DNA of 64,000 nt from G963664835 sp965220775 (lineage in GTDB: Bacteria; Chloroflexota; UBA6077; FW602-bin22; JBCLEL01): positions 2,170,001 through 2,234,000 of the forward strand of contig OZ244845.1 of the NCBI GenBank assembly GCA_965220775.1, read 5' to 3'. Position 1 is the first letter of the stretch, and every line of letters begins with the position of its first letter. The notes beneath the pieces were generated by a model that saw only the letters and a program-made list of their open reading frames with translations, ran no database searches and was not told the origin of the DNA. The position numbers and the translations under genes were made by a program. Of this stretch, positions 17,645 through 26,700 are shown piece by piece.

Positions 17645-17754
17645 GGATCGGGGCGCGCACCGCAAGTATAGGTTAGGTTATTCGTGCGAATCGTCGTCTT
17701 ATCGTCTTGGGCCAGCAGTGTCTTCGAGTCGTGTTTCTACCAAGTCCGGCTCGC

Positions 17755-19689
17755 CTATTCCACCGTGCTGCCTGAGCGGCGATGCGCGGCCTGACCGACA
17801 AAATACGACCTCGACGTAGTCAACTGGGTCACGTCGCGGTCCCGCTTCAGTTGCTCCTTGGCTCCAGGATCGATCGGGACTGAAGTGAGCTCACGAACCG
17901 CCACCGGTCCGTCCAAGACATCAATCGGCGAATCAGGCTCCAGCTCGACAATTCCACTCGATAGATCGCGTAGCCACTCGATCGCCGCGTCTGTTCGATC
18001 AGCCGGCAGCAGCAAGCGGACCTCCTCGCGGTCATGGTCGTCCCGGCCCATCCACGCGATTGCTGAGTTTGACAGCACAGATCCGTCGACCCTGCGTATT
18101 GCCGCCGATTGCCAACGTCCAAGCTGCCAACTCTCTACCGCCACGTCGGACGCCTGCGAGATGAAGTTTCGTGCCCGTGAACCGATTATTTCCACCAAGA
18201 CCGATTCTCCATCTCTTCCACGCACTTCCGGCAAGACTGCGCACCGCTGCGGCCCGGCCGCCTTCGATCGAATCAATTCTCGGACGCGCAGCCGAGATTC
18301 CTTCAGGACACCTTGGTCTATCTTGCCGGCCGGTCGGCGGCTCTTGGATACGGCGTACGAATACGGACGGATCGCGACTAGAACATTGGCGATGATATCC
18401 GCGATCTCGGCCATGTCATCTTCGTCGAATCCACGTTGGCTCAACCATGGCGTCCCAAGCCGGATAGCGCCGGGGAACCGAGGTCGAGTGTCGCCGTAGA
18501 TCGTGTTTCCATTGCAAACTATGCCGACCTGTTCCAAGAATCTAGCGGCCACATTTCCGTCCAAACGCTCTCCGTCCTTGCTCTTCAACACCCGGCAATC
18601 CACCAAGCACAGATGAGTATTTGTTCCGCCGTAGGCAATGGTCAACCCTCTTGCCGCCAACTCGTTGGCCAGCCGTCTCGCGTTCGCAACGATCTGTTGT
18701 TGAAGCTCGCGGAACGGTTCGGTCTTGGAAATCGCAAAAGCTACAGCCATCGCCGCTATGGTGTTTATGTGTGGGCCGCCCTGCTCGCCAGGAAAGACAG
18801 CCCGGTCGATTCGACGAGCCAGCGACTCGTCGGTTGTCAAAATGATCGCGCCGCGCGGTCCTATCATTGTCTTGTGGGTTGTCGCGCTGGTTACATCGAC
18901 TATTCCTACCGGATTGGGGAACAGCCCGGCTACCGCGAGACCCGCGGTATGAGAGATGTCGGCCACCAGGTAGCATTTCTCCGGCAAAGAGTCCGCGATT
19001 TCGCGTAAGCGTTGCCAGTCTATGTCCCAAGGATAGGCTGATGCCCCTGCCACGATCAGCTTGGGGTTATTCTCGTGCGCCAGCTGTTCCACCTGATCGA
19101 AGTCCAAGCGGCCAGTTTCCTCGTTCACACTGTAGGAAACAACCCGATAGTTCTTACCTGATCGGTTGACCGGGCTACCGTGGGTGAGATGGCCGCCGTG
19201 AGCAAGGTTCATTCCCATCAACGTATCGCCATGCTGTAGCAATGCGCTGTAGACGGCGTTGTTTGCCGGAGCCCCGGAGAGTGGCTGTACGTTGGCGAAG
19301 ATTCGACTAAAGTCGGCCCGATTGTTCGCGAAAAGCTGTTTGATCCGCCTGATTGCCAGCGCCTCGACCAGATTCGCCATCTCGGTTCCTTGGTAGTAGC
19401 GTCGGTCGCCCAGTCTGTGATGACGGGCGATTTGATGTCCAAGGTCGCCGAGTAGCGACTCGTCCTCGGATAAAGCTTCCAGGGAAGGATATCCCTCTGC
19501 GTATATGTTTGAGAAAACCGACCCCATCGCCTGCCGGACAGCCGTTGGCGCCACGCTCTCCGATGGGATCATTATCAGCTTTTCAAATTGGCGATGCTCC
19601 TCAGCACGGATGATTCGAGAGACGATCGGATCTGCCGAGTCAATCGATTCCTCGAACAAAAGCCCCTTCTCTCCAACCGTGATCGACAT
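17755..19689 (-). CDS. glyA: Serine hydroxymethyltransferase fused to a GcvT-like folate-binding domain
   Basis: The first ~470 residues are a PLP-dependent SHMT that interconverts serine and glycine with tetrahydrofolate. Visible motifs: LIPSESV-like IMIPSESVAPTAV, YAEGYP, VQPLSGAPAN, and the Schiff-base lysine in TTHKTMIGPRGA (about residue 273). The remaining ~170 residues (VLVEIIGSRARNFISQASDV to SGIVELEPDSPID) resemble the first part of GcvT/YgfZ folate-binding domains. The tail ends SYFVGQAAHRRSG and is much shorter than full GcvT (about 360 aa). Usual GlyA is about 420 aa, so this 644-aa form is a clear fusion. The ATG at 19689 has GAGGTG about 9 bp upstream; TTG 19695 and GTG 19692 are alternatives. 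Confidence 0.88.
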   Translation of the reverse strand: MSITVGEKGLLFEESIDSADPIVSRIIRAEEHRQFEKLIMIPSESVAPTAVRQAMGSVFSNIYAEGYPSLEALSEDESLLGDLGHQIARHHRLGDRRYYQGTEMANLVEALAIRRIKQLFANNRADFSRIFANVQPLSGAPANNAVYSALLQHGDTLMGMNLAHGGHLTHGSPVNRSGKNYRVVSYSVNEETGRLDFDQVEQLAHENNPKLIVAGASAYPWDIDWQRLREIADSLPEKCYLVADISHTAGLAVAGLFPNPVGIVDVTSATTHKTMIGPRGAIILTTDESLARRIDRAVFPGEQGGPHINTIAAMAVAFAISKTEPFRELQQQIVANARRLANELAARGLTIAYGGTNTHLCLVDCRVLKSKDGERLDGNVAARFLEQVGIVCNGNTIYGDTRPRFPGAIRLGTPWLSQRGFDEDDMAEIADIIANVLVAIRPYSYAVSKSRRPAGKIDQGVLKESRLRVRELIRSKAAGPQRCAVLPEVRGRDGESVLVEIIGSRARNFISQASDVAVESWQLGRWQSAAIRRVDGSVLSNSAIAWMGRDDHDREEVRLLLPADRTDAAIEWLRDLSSGIVELEPDSPIDVLDGPVAVRELTSVPIDPGAKEQLKRDRDVTQLTTSRSYFVGQAAHRRSGSTVE

Positions 19690-19774
19690 CACCAATTCAC
19701 CTCAACCGGCAGAATTCACTCTTGACAACAAGATGGTCCCAGAACGGCGCTTAGGACGATAAGCCGCAGCCGAG

Positions 19775-21169
19775 CTACGTCCGGCGGGTAGAGCCAGCTG
19801 GCTCCTCAACCCCCTGATACGCTGCATCTAGAAGCTGGACTGGGTGCAATACCTTGGCATTTTTGTTGTACCGGCGAGCACCTGCTTCAAGTTGCATCAA
19901 GCAGCCCGGGTTGCCGGTAACTACGATTTCGGCTCCGGTCGCCGTGGCATTGCTCATTTTGCGCTCCAAGATTTTCTCGGCCCGTTCAGGGTGTGTCAGA
20001 TTGTAAACGCCCGCGCTGCCGCAGCACCAATCCGCTTCATTCATCTCGACCAACTCAACGCCAGGGACTGACTCTATCATCTTGCGCGGCTCCTTTGTAA
20101 CACCCTGAGCGTGACATAGATGACAGGCCTCGTGATAGGTGACCCGCTTTTTGATCTCACCTTTCGGCTGTCTCAACGGGATCATCGTCAGAAACTCGCT
20201 GATGTCGCGGACTTTCAAGCTGAATGCCTTGGCTCGTTCTGCGTACTGGGGTTCATCGTGGAGCAATTCGCCGTACTTCTTTGTTTCGGCCGAACAAGCG
20301 GCGCAGTCAGCGACTATATAGTCCAGGTCCCACTTCGAGAAGAGATCGACGTTTTGGCGGGCCAGTTCGCGCAAGCCTTTGAAATCGCCTTCGCCGGCGT
20401 GTGGCGCTCCGCAGCACTTCTGTGCCTTGGGGGTAACTACCTCGCAGCCGTTCTCCACCAGAACATTCAATGTCGATTGGCTTGATTCGGCGAAAACGAC
20501 GTTCATAACACAGCCAAGGAAGAACCCGATTTGGTATGTGCGCTCGCCCTTAGCGGGTGTCACCTCGTCGATAATGCTGCGCAACGGGCGGCCTGGCAAC
20601 CTGGGCAAAAGCTCTTCCATAACCGCCAACCTCTTGAAGGGGCCGGGCAGCCGATGCAGTAGCCGCGTCTTGCGAACCAACCATTGCAGGCCAAGCTGTT
20701 GATAAAGTCGTAGAGGAATCGTCACTATCTCGACTCGCTCTGGCGACATCAGCACCCATTCCAACGCAACTTTCTTTATAGCCCATTCAATGAAACCTGG
20801 TCTTCTTTGTTTCTCGATCTCTGCGCGAGCACCTAACACCAACTCCCCCACCTTAACGCCGGAAGGGCAGATAGTTTCGCACGCCCGGCAGTCGAGACAG
20901 TGGTACATATGGTCGTGGAAACCAGGCGATTCGAGTGGCAGTCGTCCCTCGTCGACCGCTCGAATCAGCGCGACCCTGCCCCGTGGCGACTGCACTTCCA
21001 GGCGGTCGATCGCGTAAGTCGGACAGACCGACAAACAGAGTCCGCAGCGGATACAGGCTAGCGCGTTCTGATAGTCCGGCGAATCCGGCGTGTTCATCAG
21101 CGGCAGCGTTGCCGGCCTGATACCGAGAGGTATCGAAGATTGTTCCGAACCAGTAGGCGGGATTTGCAC
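19775..21169 (-). CDS. GlcF-like (Fe-S)-binding oxidoreductase subunit
   Basis: A 464-aa iron-sulfur protein like the glycolate oxidase subunit GlcF and related heterodisulfide-reductase-type proteins. Two 4Fe-4S ferredoxin motifs lie near the N-terminus (CIRCGLCLSVCPTY and CLDCRACETICPSGV). Two cysteine-rich CCG domains follow (KCCGAPHAGEGD near 265 and WCCGSAGVYNLTHPE near 395), with the partner motifs VADCAACSAETKK and TGNPGCLMQLEAG. No GlcD/GlcE subunit is adjacent, so the partner flavoprotein is elsewhere. The GTG start with AGGA upstream gives a 25-residue N-terminal extension; the ATG at MNTPDSPDY is an alternative. Upstream is a repeat-rich gap. Confidence 0.88.
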   Translation of the reverse strand: MQIPPTGSEQSSIPLGIRPATLPLMNTPDSPDYQNALACIRCGLCLSVCPTYAIDRLEVQSPRGRVALIRAVDEGRLPLESPGFHDHMYHCLDCRACETICPSGVKVGELVLGARAEIEKQRRPGFIEWAIKKVALEWVLMSPERVEIVTIPLRLYQQLGLQWLVRKTRLLHRLPGPFKRLAVMEELLPRLPGRPLRSIIDEVTPAKGERTYQIGFFLGCVMNVVFAESSQSTLNVLVENGCEVVTPKAQKCCGAPHAGEGDFKGLRELARQNVDLFSKWDLDYIVADCAACSAETKKYGELLHDEPQYAERAKAFSLKVRDISEFLTMIPLRQPKGEIKKRVTYHEACHLCHAQGVTKEPRKMIESVPGVELVEMNEADWCCGSAGVYNLTHPERAEKILERKMSNATATGAEIVVTGNPGCLMQLEAGARRYNKNAKVLHPVQLLDAAYQGVEEPAGSTRRT

Positions 21170-21677
21170 GCTCGGTGTCCTATGTGATGAATGTCGCGGT
21201 GAGTCTACCAGCCGGCTCCCGCCGGCAACAAGGATTAGTGTGCATCGGCAAGTTGTTTAACATAAGCGCGATATACGCGATCTGTATGACAATCCACGCT
21301 CCAGTCAACCTCGAGGTCGAGTCCCCGCACCCCGTCAGCCTGAACTCGCCGTCACGCGAATTTACAGCCGATAGTGGAGGCAGAAATATGTAGTGTTGGG
21401 GCTTGTCCCCGGCACCGAACCATGAATTTACAGCCGATAGTGAAGGGCAGGGGCTTGTCCCCAGCCACGGCGTGTACAACCGGCCTTCGTGCCAAACCAA
21501 TAAAACCCCGGACCCTGCCTCAATCAACTTGTGCGGGATCGCTTCCCAAAACACAAGAATGCAAAACAGGTTTCCATACGAACCCGTGGCCGTCCTGATC
21601 CTTGCACAAAGCCCAGTCGCCCGTCCGTGTCATGCCGCGGAGGACCGACAACTGGATACGAAAGTGCGGTACCTCGG
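21170..21677. repeat. Intergenic gap with REP-like repeats and one AT-rich core element
   Basis: No gene is supported here. Bases 21358-21416 and 21424-21466 are two neighbouring copies of one repeat: both contain AATTTACAGCCGATAGTG followed by GGGGCTTGTCCCC, also found at 8500-8555. Bases 21556-21575 match the AT-rich core family (AATGCAAAACAGGTTTCC) that is clustered at about 40.5, 49.1 and 55.6 kb. Confidence 0.65.
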
Positions 21678-23768
21678 TTACCCCGATTCAGCCTGTTCAG
21701 AGTTGGCGGCCGGAATATCTGTAGACAATGCCTCCGTGACTTCGGCAACGGCCTCCGGCCCAATCTCCGCTGCTGCCTCAAGCGATCCTCGGGTCGCCTG
21801 ACTAACTGCTTCTTCCTCGCTCAGGCCGAGCCGGCTCGCCTCCTCCCGCGCAACCTCGACGACATCAACCGCTGCTGCGGCAAGGTCGGCGCCGGAGTCC
21901 CCGCTGCCTTGGATCGCTCCAAACGCAACTCCGCGAACAGCGTCGCCGGCAGACATCGAGGTGCGACCTAGTACGTCCATGACTGCCTTCGTCGACTCAT
22001 GCACCACAGTTATCGCGGACTCACCTCCGGTGCCAGCCGCGTGCGCGACGCCTCGCGCCGCGTGACGAGCCACGTCGACACCTGTTTCACCAATTCCGGT
22101 AGTCTGTCCCACAATCTCCGACAACGCCCCGGTTACCTCTTCCGCGATGTGCGCCGTGGTTCTCATTCCAAAAGATGCGCCTGATCTGGCGGTCCGTCCA
22201 ACCAAGGTCGTTCCAGTCACCGCCGCCCGGGTCGCCGCCGCTATCTGGTACGCTGTAACGCCCAACGCCACATCCATTCCCGGAACCTGTCGAAGGTAAT
22301 TCAGAGGAAACTGAGTCACGAACTGCAGTCCAGGTACCGAACTCATGGCCTGGGTAAACTCTCTCGATTCCGCCATGAGTTCCTCCATCACAACCTCTCG
22401 CCCAACCTCACCCTCTTCTTGTATCGTGGTCAATGTCTTCAGGGTGATCAGCCCAATGATGAATGCGATCGCGAAAAGGAAGTCGTATCCGGTGAGATGA
22501 ACGGCCGGAATCTCCAATGACCCGCCCGGATCCATCCACGTGAACTCAACCGTTATCTGCCTGACGCTGAAGAAGTCGGCGAAGAGTCCGCCAACTAGTG
22601 GACCGATACCGGCGCCGAGGTTGCCAGCCAGCGACGCACCAGCTAGGTAAGGCGTTGCCTGGCCTTTGGGCGATAGTTTCATTCCGATTGTACCTCCCGC
22701 CACGCTGATTCCGGCCCCCGCCGCGCCGGCGAGGAAATGCAGCAATACCAGCAGAGGTATCGTAAGATCGTGGCGTTCGGGCAGAGTAGTGAATGTCCAT
22801 CCGATTATGACAAGAATGTACAGGGACGCATTTACCGACAGCACAGCCTTGTTGCCAAGCTTGTCGATCAACGGTCCCCATACACGGAAGAAGAGAACAT
22901 TGACCAATTGGCTCAACACCGTGAGCGCCATGACCTCCGAGAGAGGCATCTCTAGCCGTTGAAGCATGTAGATCGCGAAGAACGGGACTGCCAGATTCAG
23001 CGCGAATCCCCAGGTGAATAGGAATTTCATGAGTTGTTGGAAGTTCTTGTCCCGCAATGGAGCAGCGAGCATCCTTAACGGCGAGGGTTGGGGGCCAGAC
23101 TGCGCCGGCATCTGAGGCTCTGGCATTCGCGCCATGAATATCGCGCTAGGTATGCCCAGCACCAAAGCTCCCAGGGCAATCACGATCGTGTATCCCAGCA
23201 GGGCGTTTTCTTCCGACGCTTGGGCGCGCCAGTAGTCGATGAACAATGCCGCAGCAATCCCGATCGCCGCCGCAGCAATAGTGCCAAACATGAGCCTCCG
23301 CGAGAAGGTCCGACCAATAATCTGCTGCGGCACGATGTCTCTTAGCCAGCTGCTATAGCCGGCGCTCGTAGCAGCCGCGAGAAAACCGCGAACCGCTGTC
23401 AGTCCCATCAGGGCCGATATGGCCAAAGCGCTCGGCACCCCCATGAATACGGGAATAAGAGCAACGAGAATCCACAAGGACTGCGCTAGGAAGAACGCGG
23501 GAACGGCTATAATTTTGCGTTTTCTCAGACGTTCAATCAGTATGACGAAGAGTAGCTGGAACGGCTGAGTGATAAATGGGATAGCCGCTAGAACGCCGAT
23601 TTGGAAGTTGTTGGCTCCGAGAGCTAGTGCGAACGCGGCCAATATTCCACCAGCCGTGACGCTCCCCAATCCCATCGACGCCACGCCTTCCCATGTCAGC
23701 ATCCGCAACCCGACGTGGACTTCCTCTTCTGACAGCGTTGGCCTGGGCTGAAAGATTCTCAATCGCAT
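21678..23768 (-). CDS. MFS transporter with long C-terminal cytoplasmic tail
   Basis: A 696-aa major facilitator superfamily protein with about 12 membrane helices in residues 25-450. It includes LGVLAAIPFITQPFQLLFVILIERLRKRK (shortened here to its core RLRKRK loop 2-3 motif) and a long central loop. Unlike typical MFS members (about 400-450 aa), roughly 230 residues follow the last helix. The tail is rich in Ala, Gly, Thr, Val and Glu, with segments such as ATRAAVTGTTLVGRTA, HAARGVAHAAGTGGE and VVEVAREEASRLGL. It looks amphipathic and helical. The ATG at 23768 follows AAGGAA. Substrate unknown. Confidence 0.82.
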   Translation of the reverse strand: MRLRIFQPRPTLSEEEVHVGLRMLTWEGVASMGLGSVTAGGILAAFALALGANNFQIGVLAAIPFITQPFQLLFVILIERLRKRKIIAVPAFFLAQSLWILVALIPVFMGVPSALAISALMGLTAVRGFLAAATSAGYSSWLRDIVPQQIIGRTFSRRLMFGTIAAAAIGIAAALFIDYWRAQASEENALLGYTIVIALGALVLGIPSAIFMARMPEPQMPAQSGPQPSPLRMLAAPLRDKNFQQLMKFLFTWGFALNLAVPFFAIYMLQRLEMPLSEVMALTVLSQLVNVLFFRVWGPLIDKLGNKAVLSVNASLYILVIIGWTFTTLPERHDLTIPLLVLLHFLAGAAGAGISVAGGTIGMKLSPKGQATPYLAGASLAGNLGAGIGPLVGGLFADFFSVRQITVEFTWMDPGGSLEIPAVHLTGYDFLFAIAFIIGLITLKTLTTIQEEGEVGREVVMEELMAESREFTQAMSSVPGLQFVTQFPLNYLRQVPGMDVALGVTAYQIAAATRAAVTGTTLVGRTARSGASFGMRTTAHIAEEVTGALSEIVGQTTGIGETGVDVARHAARGVAHAAGTGGESAITVVHESTKAVMDVLGRTSMSAGDAVRGVAFGAIQGSGDSGADLAAAAVDVVEVAREEASRLGLSEEEAVSQATRGSLEAAAEIGPEAVAEVTEALSTDIPAANSEQAESG

Positions 23769-24285
23769 CCTAGTTCCTTGCCTCAACCGAGTGTGTCAAT
23801 GACCCGATCGTAATTGTATTGCCCCCCGACGTTAGAACCCAAAGATATGGACCCTGGTGGCGACCGCTCGTCGACTGATCCGTACATGGTTTCATGCAAC
23901 TTCCAAGGTGACTTAGACCTCCACCATCCCCCGCTCTCGTCATTCCGTCCACGCGTCTCCTCATCACGCGGAGGCGAGAATCCACGAACCGTGGCCGCGA
24001 GGAAAAACGACAGTCAAGAAACAACGGACTAGGTCCACCGAGAAAAACGTAGCGCTGGAACTTGTCCCCAGCTCAGGGCACACCGGGCAGCGCGCCCTGT
24101 TTGTACCATCCGGCGCCCCACCATTTTCATCCCCTTACGCGGCCTCCACAAGGCCATCGGCGATTCCGGCGAAAGCACGCCCCGTACCCCGATACGGGGC
24201 CGGAATCCAGAGGAGAAGTGGACAGCACCAATCTTCATGCCCTGGCGTCCGGCCGGGTTCCGACAAGAAAGAGTACTGCGCGACT
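23769..24285. repeat. Intergenic gap with REP-like elements
   Basis: No gene is supported. Bases 24049-24075 carry the GCTGGAACTTGTCCCCAGC form of the palindrome seen at 8531. Bases 24162-24210 carry the other family, with GATTCCGGCGAAAGCACG, a CCCGTACCCCGATACGGGG hairpin and GCCGGAATCC closing the arm. Bases 23769-24040 show nothing I can identify. Confidence 0.6.
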
Positions 24286-24289
24286 CATT

Positions 24290-24525
24290 CTAGAGCAGTA
24301 CCGGCAAGAAGGTCAACGACAAACCGAATAGCAACAAGATCCCGCACACGTCGGTAAATGTCGTCAGTATTACTCCGGATGCGAGCGCCGGATCTAGACG
24401 AAGTGACTTCAATGCCAGCGTTGTAAGCACGCCCGCAAGGCCTGCCACCAGCGTACTTCCCACTATCGCCACCGCTACTACCAATGCGAGTATCGCATTT
24501 TCTCGCCAGATCCAAAATGCTGAAT
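24290..24525 (-). pseudogene. Fragment of an MgtE-type magnesium transporter
   Basis: The minus-strand reading ENAILALVVAVAIVGSTLVA continues to LKSLRLDPALASGVILTTFTD and VCGILLLFGLSL, closely resembling the C-terminal membrane helices of MgtE (LDPALASG and TTxTDxxG are family signatures). The N-terminal regulatory domains and first helices are missing; the frame further upstream does not continue into recognisable MgtE sequence. An adjacent frame (24525-24560) reads DQHQDTIKKK and might belong to the lost part. Best read as a decayed gene remnant. Confidence 0.6.
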
Positions 24526-24740
24526 GATCTTTTTCTTGATCGTGTCTTGATGTTGATCCAGCACATTTCCCTTCCTTCGCGGTATTTGGAGCATCTCCAG
24601 CGACACAGTAGTAGAAGGAATAAACCTGGGTGAAACTAGGTTAAACGGTCGGATATTGACCGTATGTTGTCTGGGGAGATTGGCACAATGATCAGGTCAA
24701 ACGGTCGCCCGCATTCAGAATTTGGGCTTGGTAGTATCGA

Positions 24741-25604
24741 CTACGACTCAGGCGGCTCGCCTGCCTCAGGGCACCCAAGATAATTAGCGGCAACGTATCC
24801 AATATTACCGTCCGGGTCTCTGACGTGCTTCCATCTTAGGCCGTTACTCAGTACGTTCTTGCCGACAACCGCCATCTCGGTTTCTTCGTCCCACAACTTG
24901 ATCGGTTCTTCCGAATTGGGATTGCGGCGTATGAAAACTCCGTCTCCGCCGGTATTCACCACTACGCAGATTGGTACGTTGGGGTCCGGGTTAGGAGTAG
25001 GTGGCTGGATTGGCTCTGCCGCAGTTTCCTCGATCTCTCCCTCTTCTATACCGCATTCAAGATATTCGGCGGCTACGTAACCGGTGTTGCCGTCGGGATC
25101 CCGGACGTTTTTCCAACTCCGGCCCCCGGCGACCTCGTCAGGGCCTATCGCCACCATCTTAGATCCATCCCACCACGCTTCTATCTTTTCCCCAGTCTGA
25201 GGTGCCGAGCGAATGAATACTCCCTCTCCACCCGTGTTCCCAACCACGCAAGTCTTAGTGCGCGTGTCTGGAGTCGATTCCGGAGTGATCGTGGGTGACA
25301 TTGAACTATCCGCCGCGGGTTGACCAGATGAATCAGCGTTCCCCGTAGCTTGCGCCGCCGTTGCAGTTAGGTCAGGGGAAGATGGAATCTTCGTGGTGGT
25401 TGGAAGACTCGTTAAAGTCCTTGTAGGTATTTGTGACCGCCCCGGCGTCGCAGTCGCGTCCTCCAGGGAGGTCACCTCGCCCTCCGCCGGCGTGGCCTCA
25501 GACGTTTCGTCTCCCGCACCACAGGCGGTTGCTACCAACGTCAAGAGACACACGACTACCAGCAACAATCGGGGATTAATGGGCGCTATAAAACGCACAA
25601 ACAT
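24741..25604 (-). CDS. Lipoprotein with two bacterial SH3 domains
   Basis: A 287-aa predicted lipoprotein. The signal peptide (MFVRFIAPINPRLLLVVVCL to LVATAC) puts the lipidated cysteine at residue 28. A Ser/Thr/Pro-rich linker (about 30-115) leads to two tandem SH3b-like repeats of about 65 residues. Each begins with CVV.NTGG.GVFIR, contains W-K-x-VRDPDGN-x-GYVAA and ends YL-x-C, so a conserved cysteine pair brackets each repeat. Bacterial SH3 domains commonly bind cell-wall peptides. The ATG at 25604 is chosen because the signal peptide starts there; longer frames add 23 atypical residues. It ends the minus-strand catabolic run but may be transcribed separately. Confidence 0.82.
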   Translation of the reverse strand: MFVRFIAPINPRLLLVVVCLLTLVATACGAGDETSEATPAEGEVTSLEDATATPGRSQIPTRTLTSLPTTTKIPSSPDLTATAAQATGNADSSGQPAADSSMSPTITPESTPDTRTKTCVVGNTGGEGVFIRSAPQTGEKIEAWWDGSKMVAIGPDEVAGGRSWKNVRDPDGNTGYVAAEYLECGIEEGEIEETAAEPIQPPTPNPDPNVPICVVVNTGGDGVFIRRNPNSEEPIKLWDEETEMAVVGKNVLSNGLRWKHVRDPDGNIGYVAANYLGCPEAGEPPES

Positions 25605-25697
25605 CTCTAACGTTGGAGCCTCAAATCGGTGTGTTATGTGTGGCATCAGGAGCAACAGCCTCGCCGGCACCAAAAGACCGGTGACGCTCGACTGCTG

Positions 25698-26690
25698 CTA
25701 TCGATTCCGTATTTCCGCAACTAGCTCGACGGCCCGGTCCAAACTCGGATTACGTTCCTCCATCATCCGCGTGCGCACTTCATCGAGTACGTCGTCACCC
25801 GCCCGCGTCCGGACCCAATAGGCCCGGCTCGACAATGTTTCGTCGATTCGCTGGCCCACCAGCCTCGTTTGCTTAGCGGTCGCTCTCGCCAACCACGTCA
25901 CTCTGGCCCCACGGCGCTGGTAGCGGCAATCGACCGACAGTCGTATACGATCCGAGTGGTTAGGCATCCCCCTATGGATCGTGCGGCAACTGAACATCAC
26001 CACGTCACCAGGGCGGTATTCCGCGGCCGCCCACCTGAGTTCCTCCGGCGCTACCACCGATGCGGCCCGGCTAGCTTCGAGCTTCTGAGTGCTCGGGACG
26101 ATGCCCGCGTGCTCCACCACGCCGTGTTTGTGCGAGCCCGGCGCAACCGACAGCCCGCCGATCGATTCGTTGATGTCCATGAGCGGAAACCACGTGGTAA
26201 AGAACTCGTCCGCGTTGTAACCAAAGGATGGGTTTGCGTCCTGATGGGGGCCGGCCCCGCGGGCCACCGTACTCTCGGGGTCGGGATAGACGCAGCGAGT
26301 GATTTTTTGCCTCCAAACGCGCACCGGTCCACCCACTAAGTGACGCATTATCCCGATAACCTCGGGAGAGTTCGCCAAAGCCTTTAACGACGGCAGCGCC
26401 ACCAGTCTTCCATAAACCCGCATCCACTCCTCTTCGGTAGGAAGCGGTCCGCCACTCCACATAGGGTCAGTTGATCCATCGTCCTCTATGAAATAGTACG
26501 ATCGCAAGGTCGCAATCATATCCCTCTTGAGTCGAAGCGCGACCTCAGGATCGAGTAGCCCTCGAATAAAGAGATAGCCCTGTTCCTCCATCGTCGCGCG
26601 AATTCTGTCAGGATCATTGATAACTGAATTGTTTTCTCGCAGAGCGGCGAACATTTGCTTGTGTGTCCTCCCTAAATGCTCAACTGGCAT
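25698..26690 (-). CDS. Phytanoyl-CoA dioxygenase (PhyH) family protein
   Basis: An Fe(II)/2-oxoglutarate-dependent oxygenase-like protein (330 aa). The jelly-roll iron ligands are visible as HQD in GAGPHQDANPSFGYN and the distal His in RTIHRGMPNHSDRIRLSVDCRYQ, where the Arg should bind 2-oxoglutarate. LDPEVALRLKRDM and LSVAPGSHKHGVVE are further family-like segments. The ATG at 26690 sits 10 bp after the upstream gene; a later ATG (26654) follows AGGGAGG and is an alternative start. It is the last gene of a six-gene catabolic cluster. The substrate cannot be inferred. Confidence 0.88.
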   Translation of the reverse strand: MPVEHLGRTHKQMFAALRENNSVINDPDRIRATMEEQGYLFIRGLLDPEVALRLKRDMIATLRSYYFIEDDGSTDPMWSGGPLPTEEEWMRVYGRLVALPSLKALANSPEVIGIMRHLVGGPVRVWRQKITRCVYPDPESTVARGAGPHQDANPSFGYNADEFFTTWFPLMDINESIGGLSVAPGSHKHGVVEHAGIVPSTQKLEASRAASVVAPEELRWAAAEYRPGDVVMFSCRTIHRGMPNHSDRIRLSVDCRYQRRGARVTWLARATAKQTRLVGQRIDETLSSRAYWVRTRAGDDVLDEVRTRMMEERNPSLDRAVELVAEIRNR

Positions 26691-26700
26691 AGATACTACG

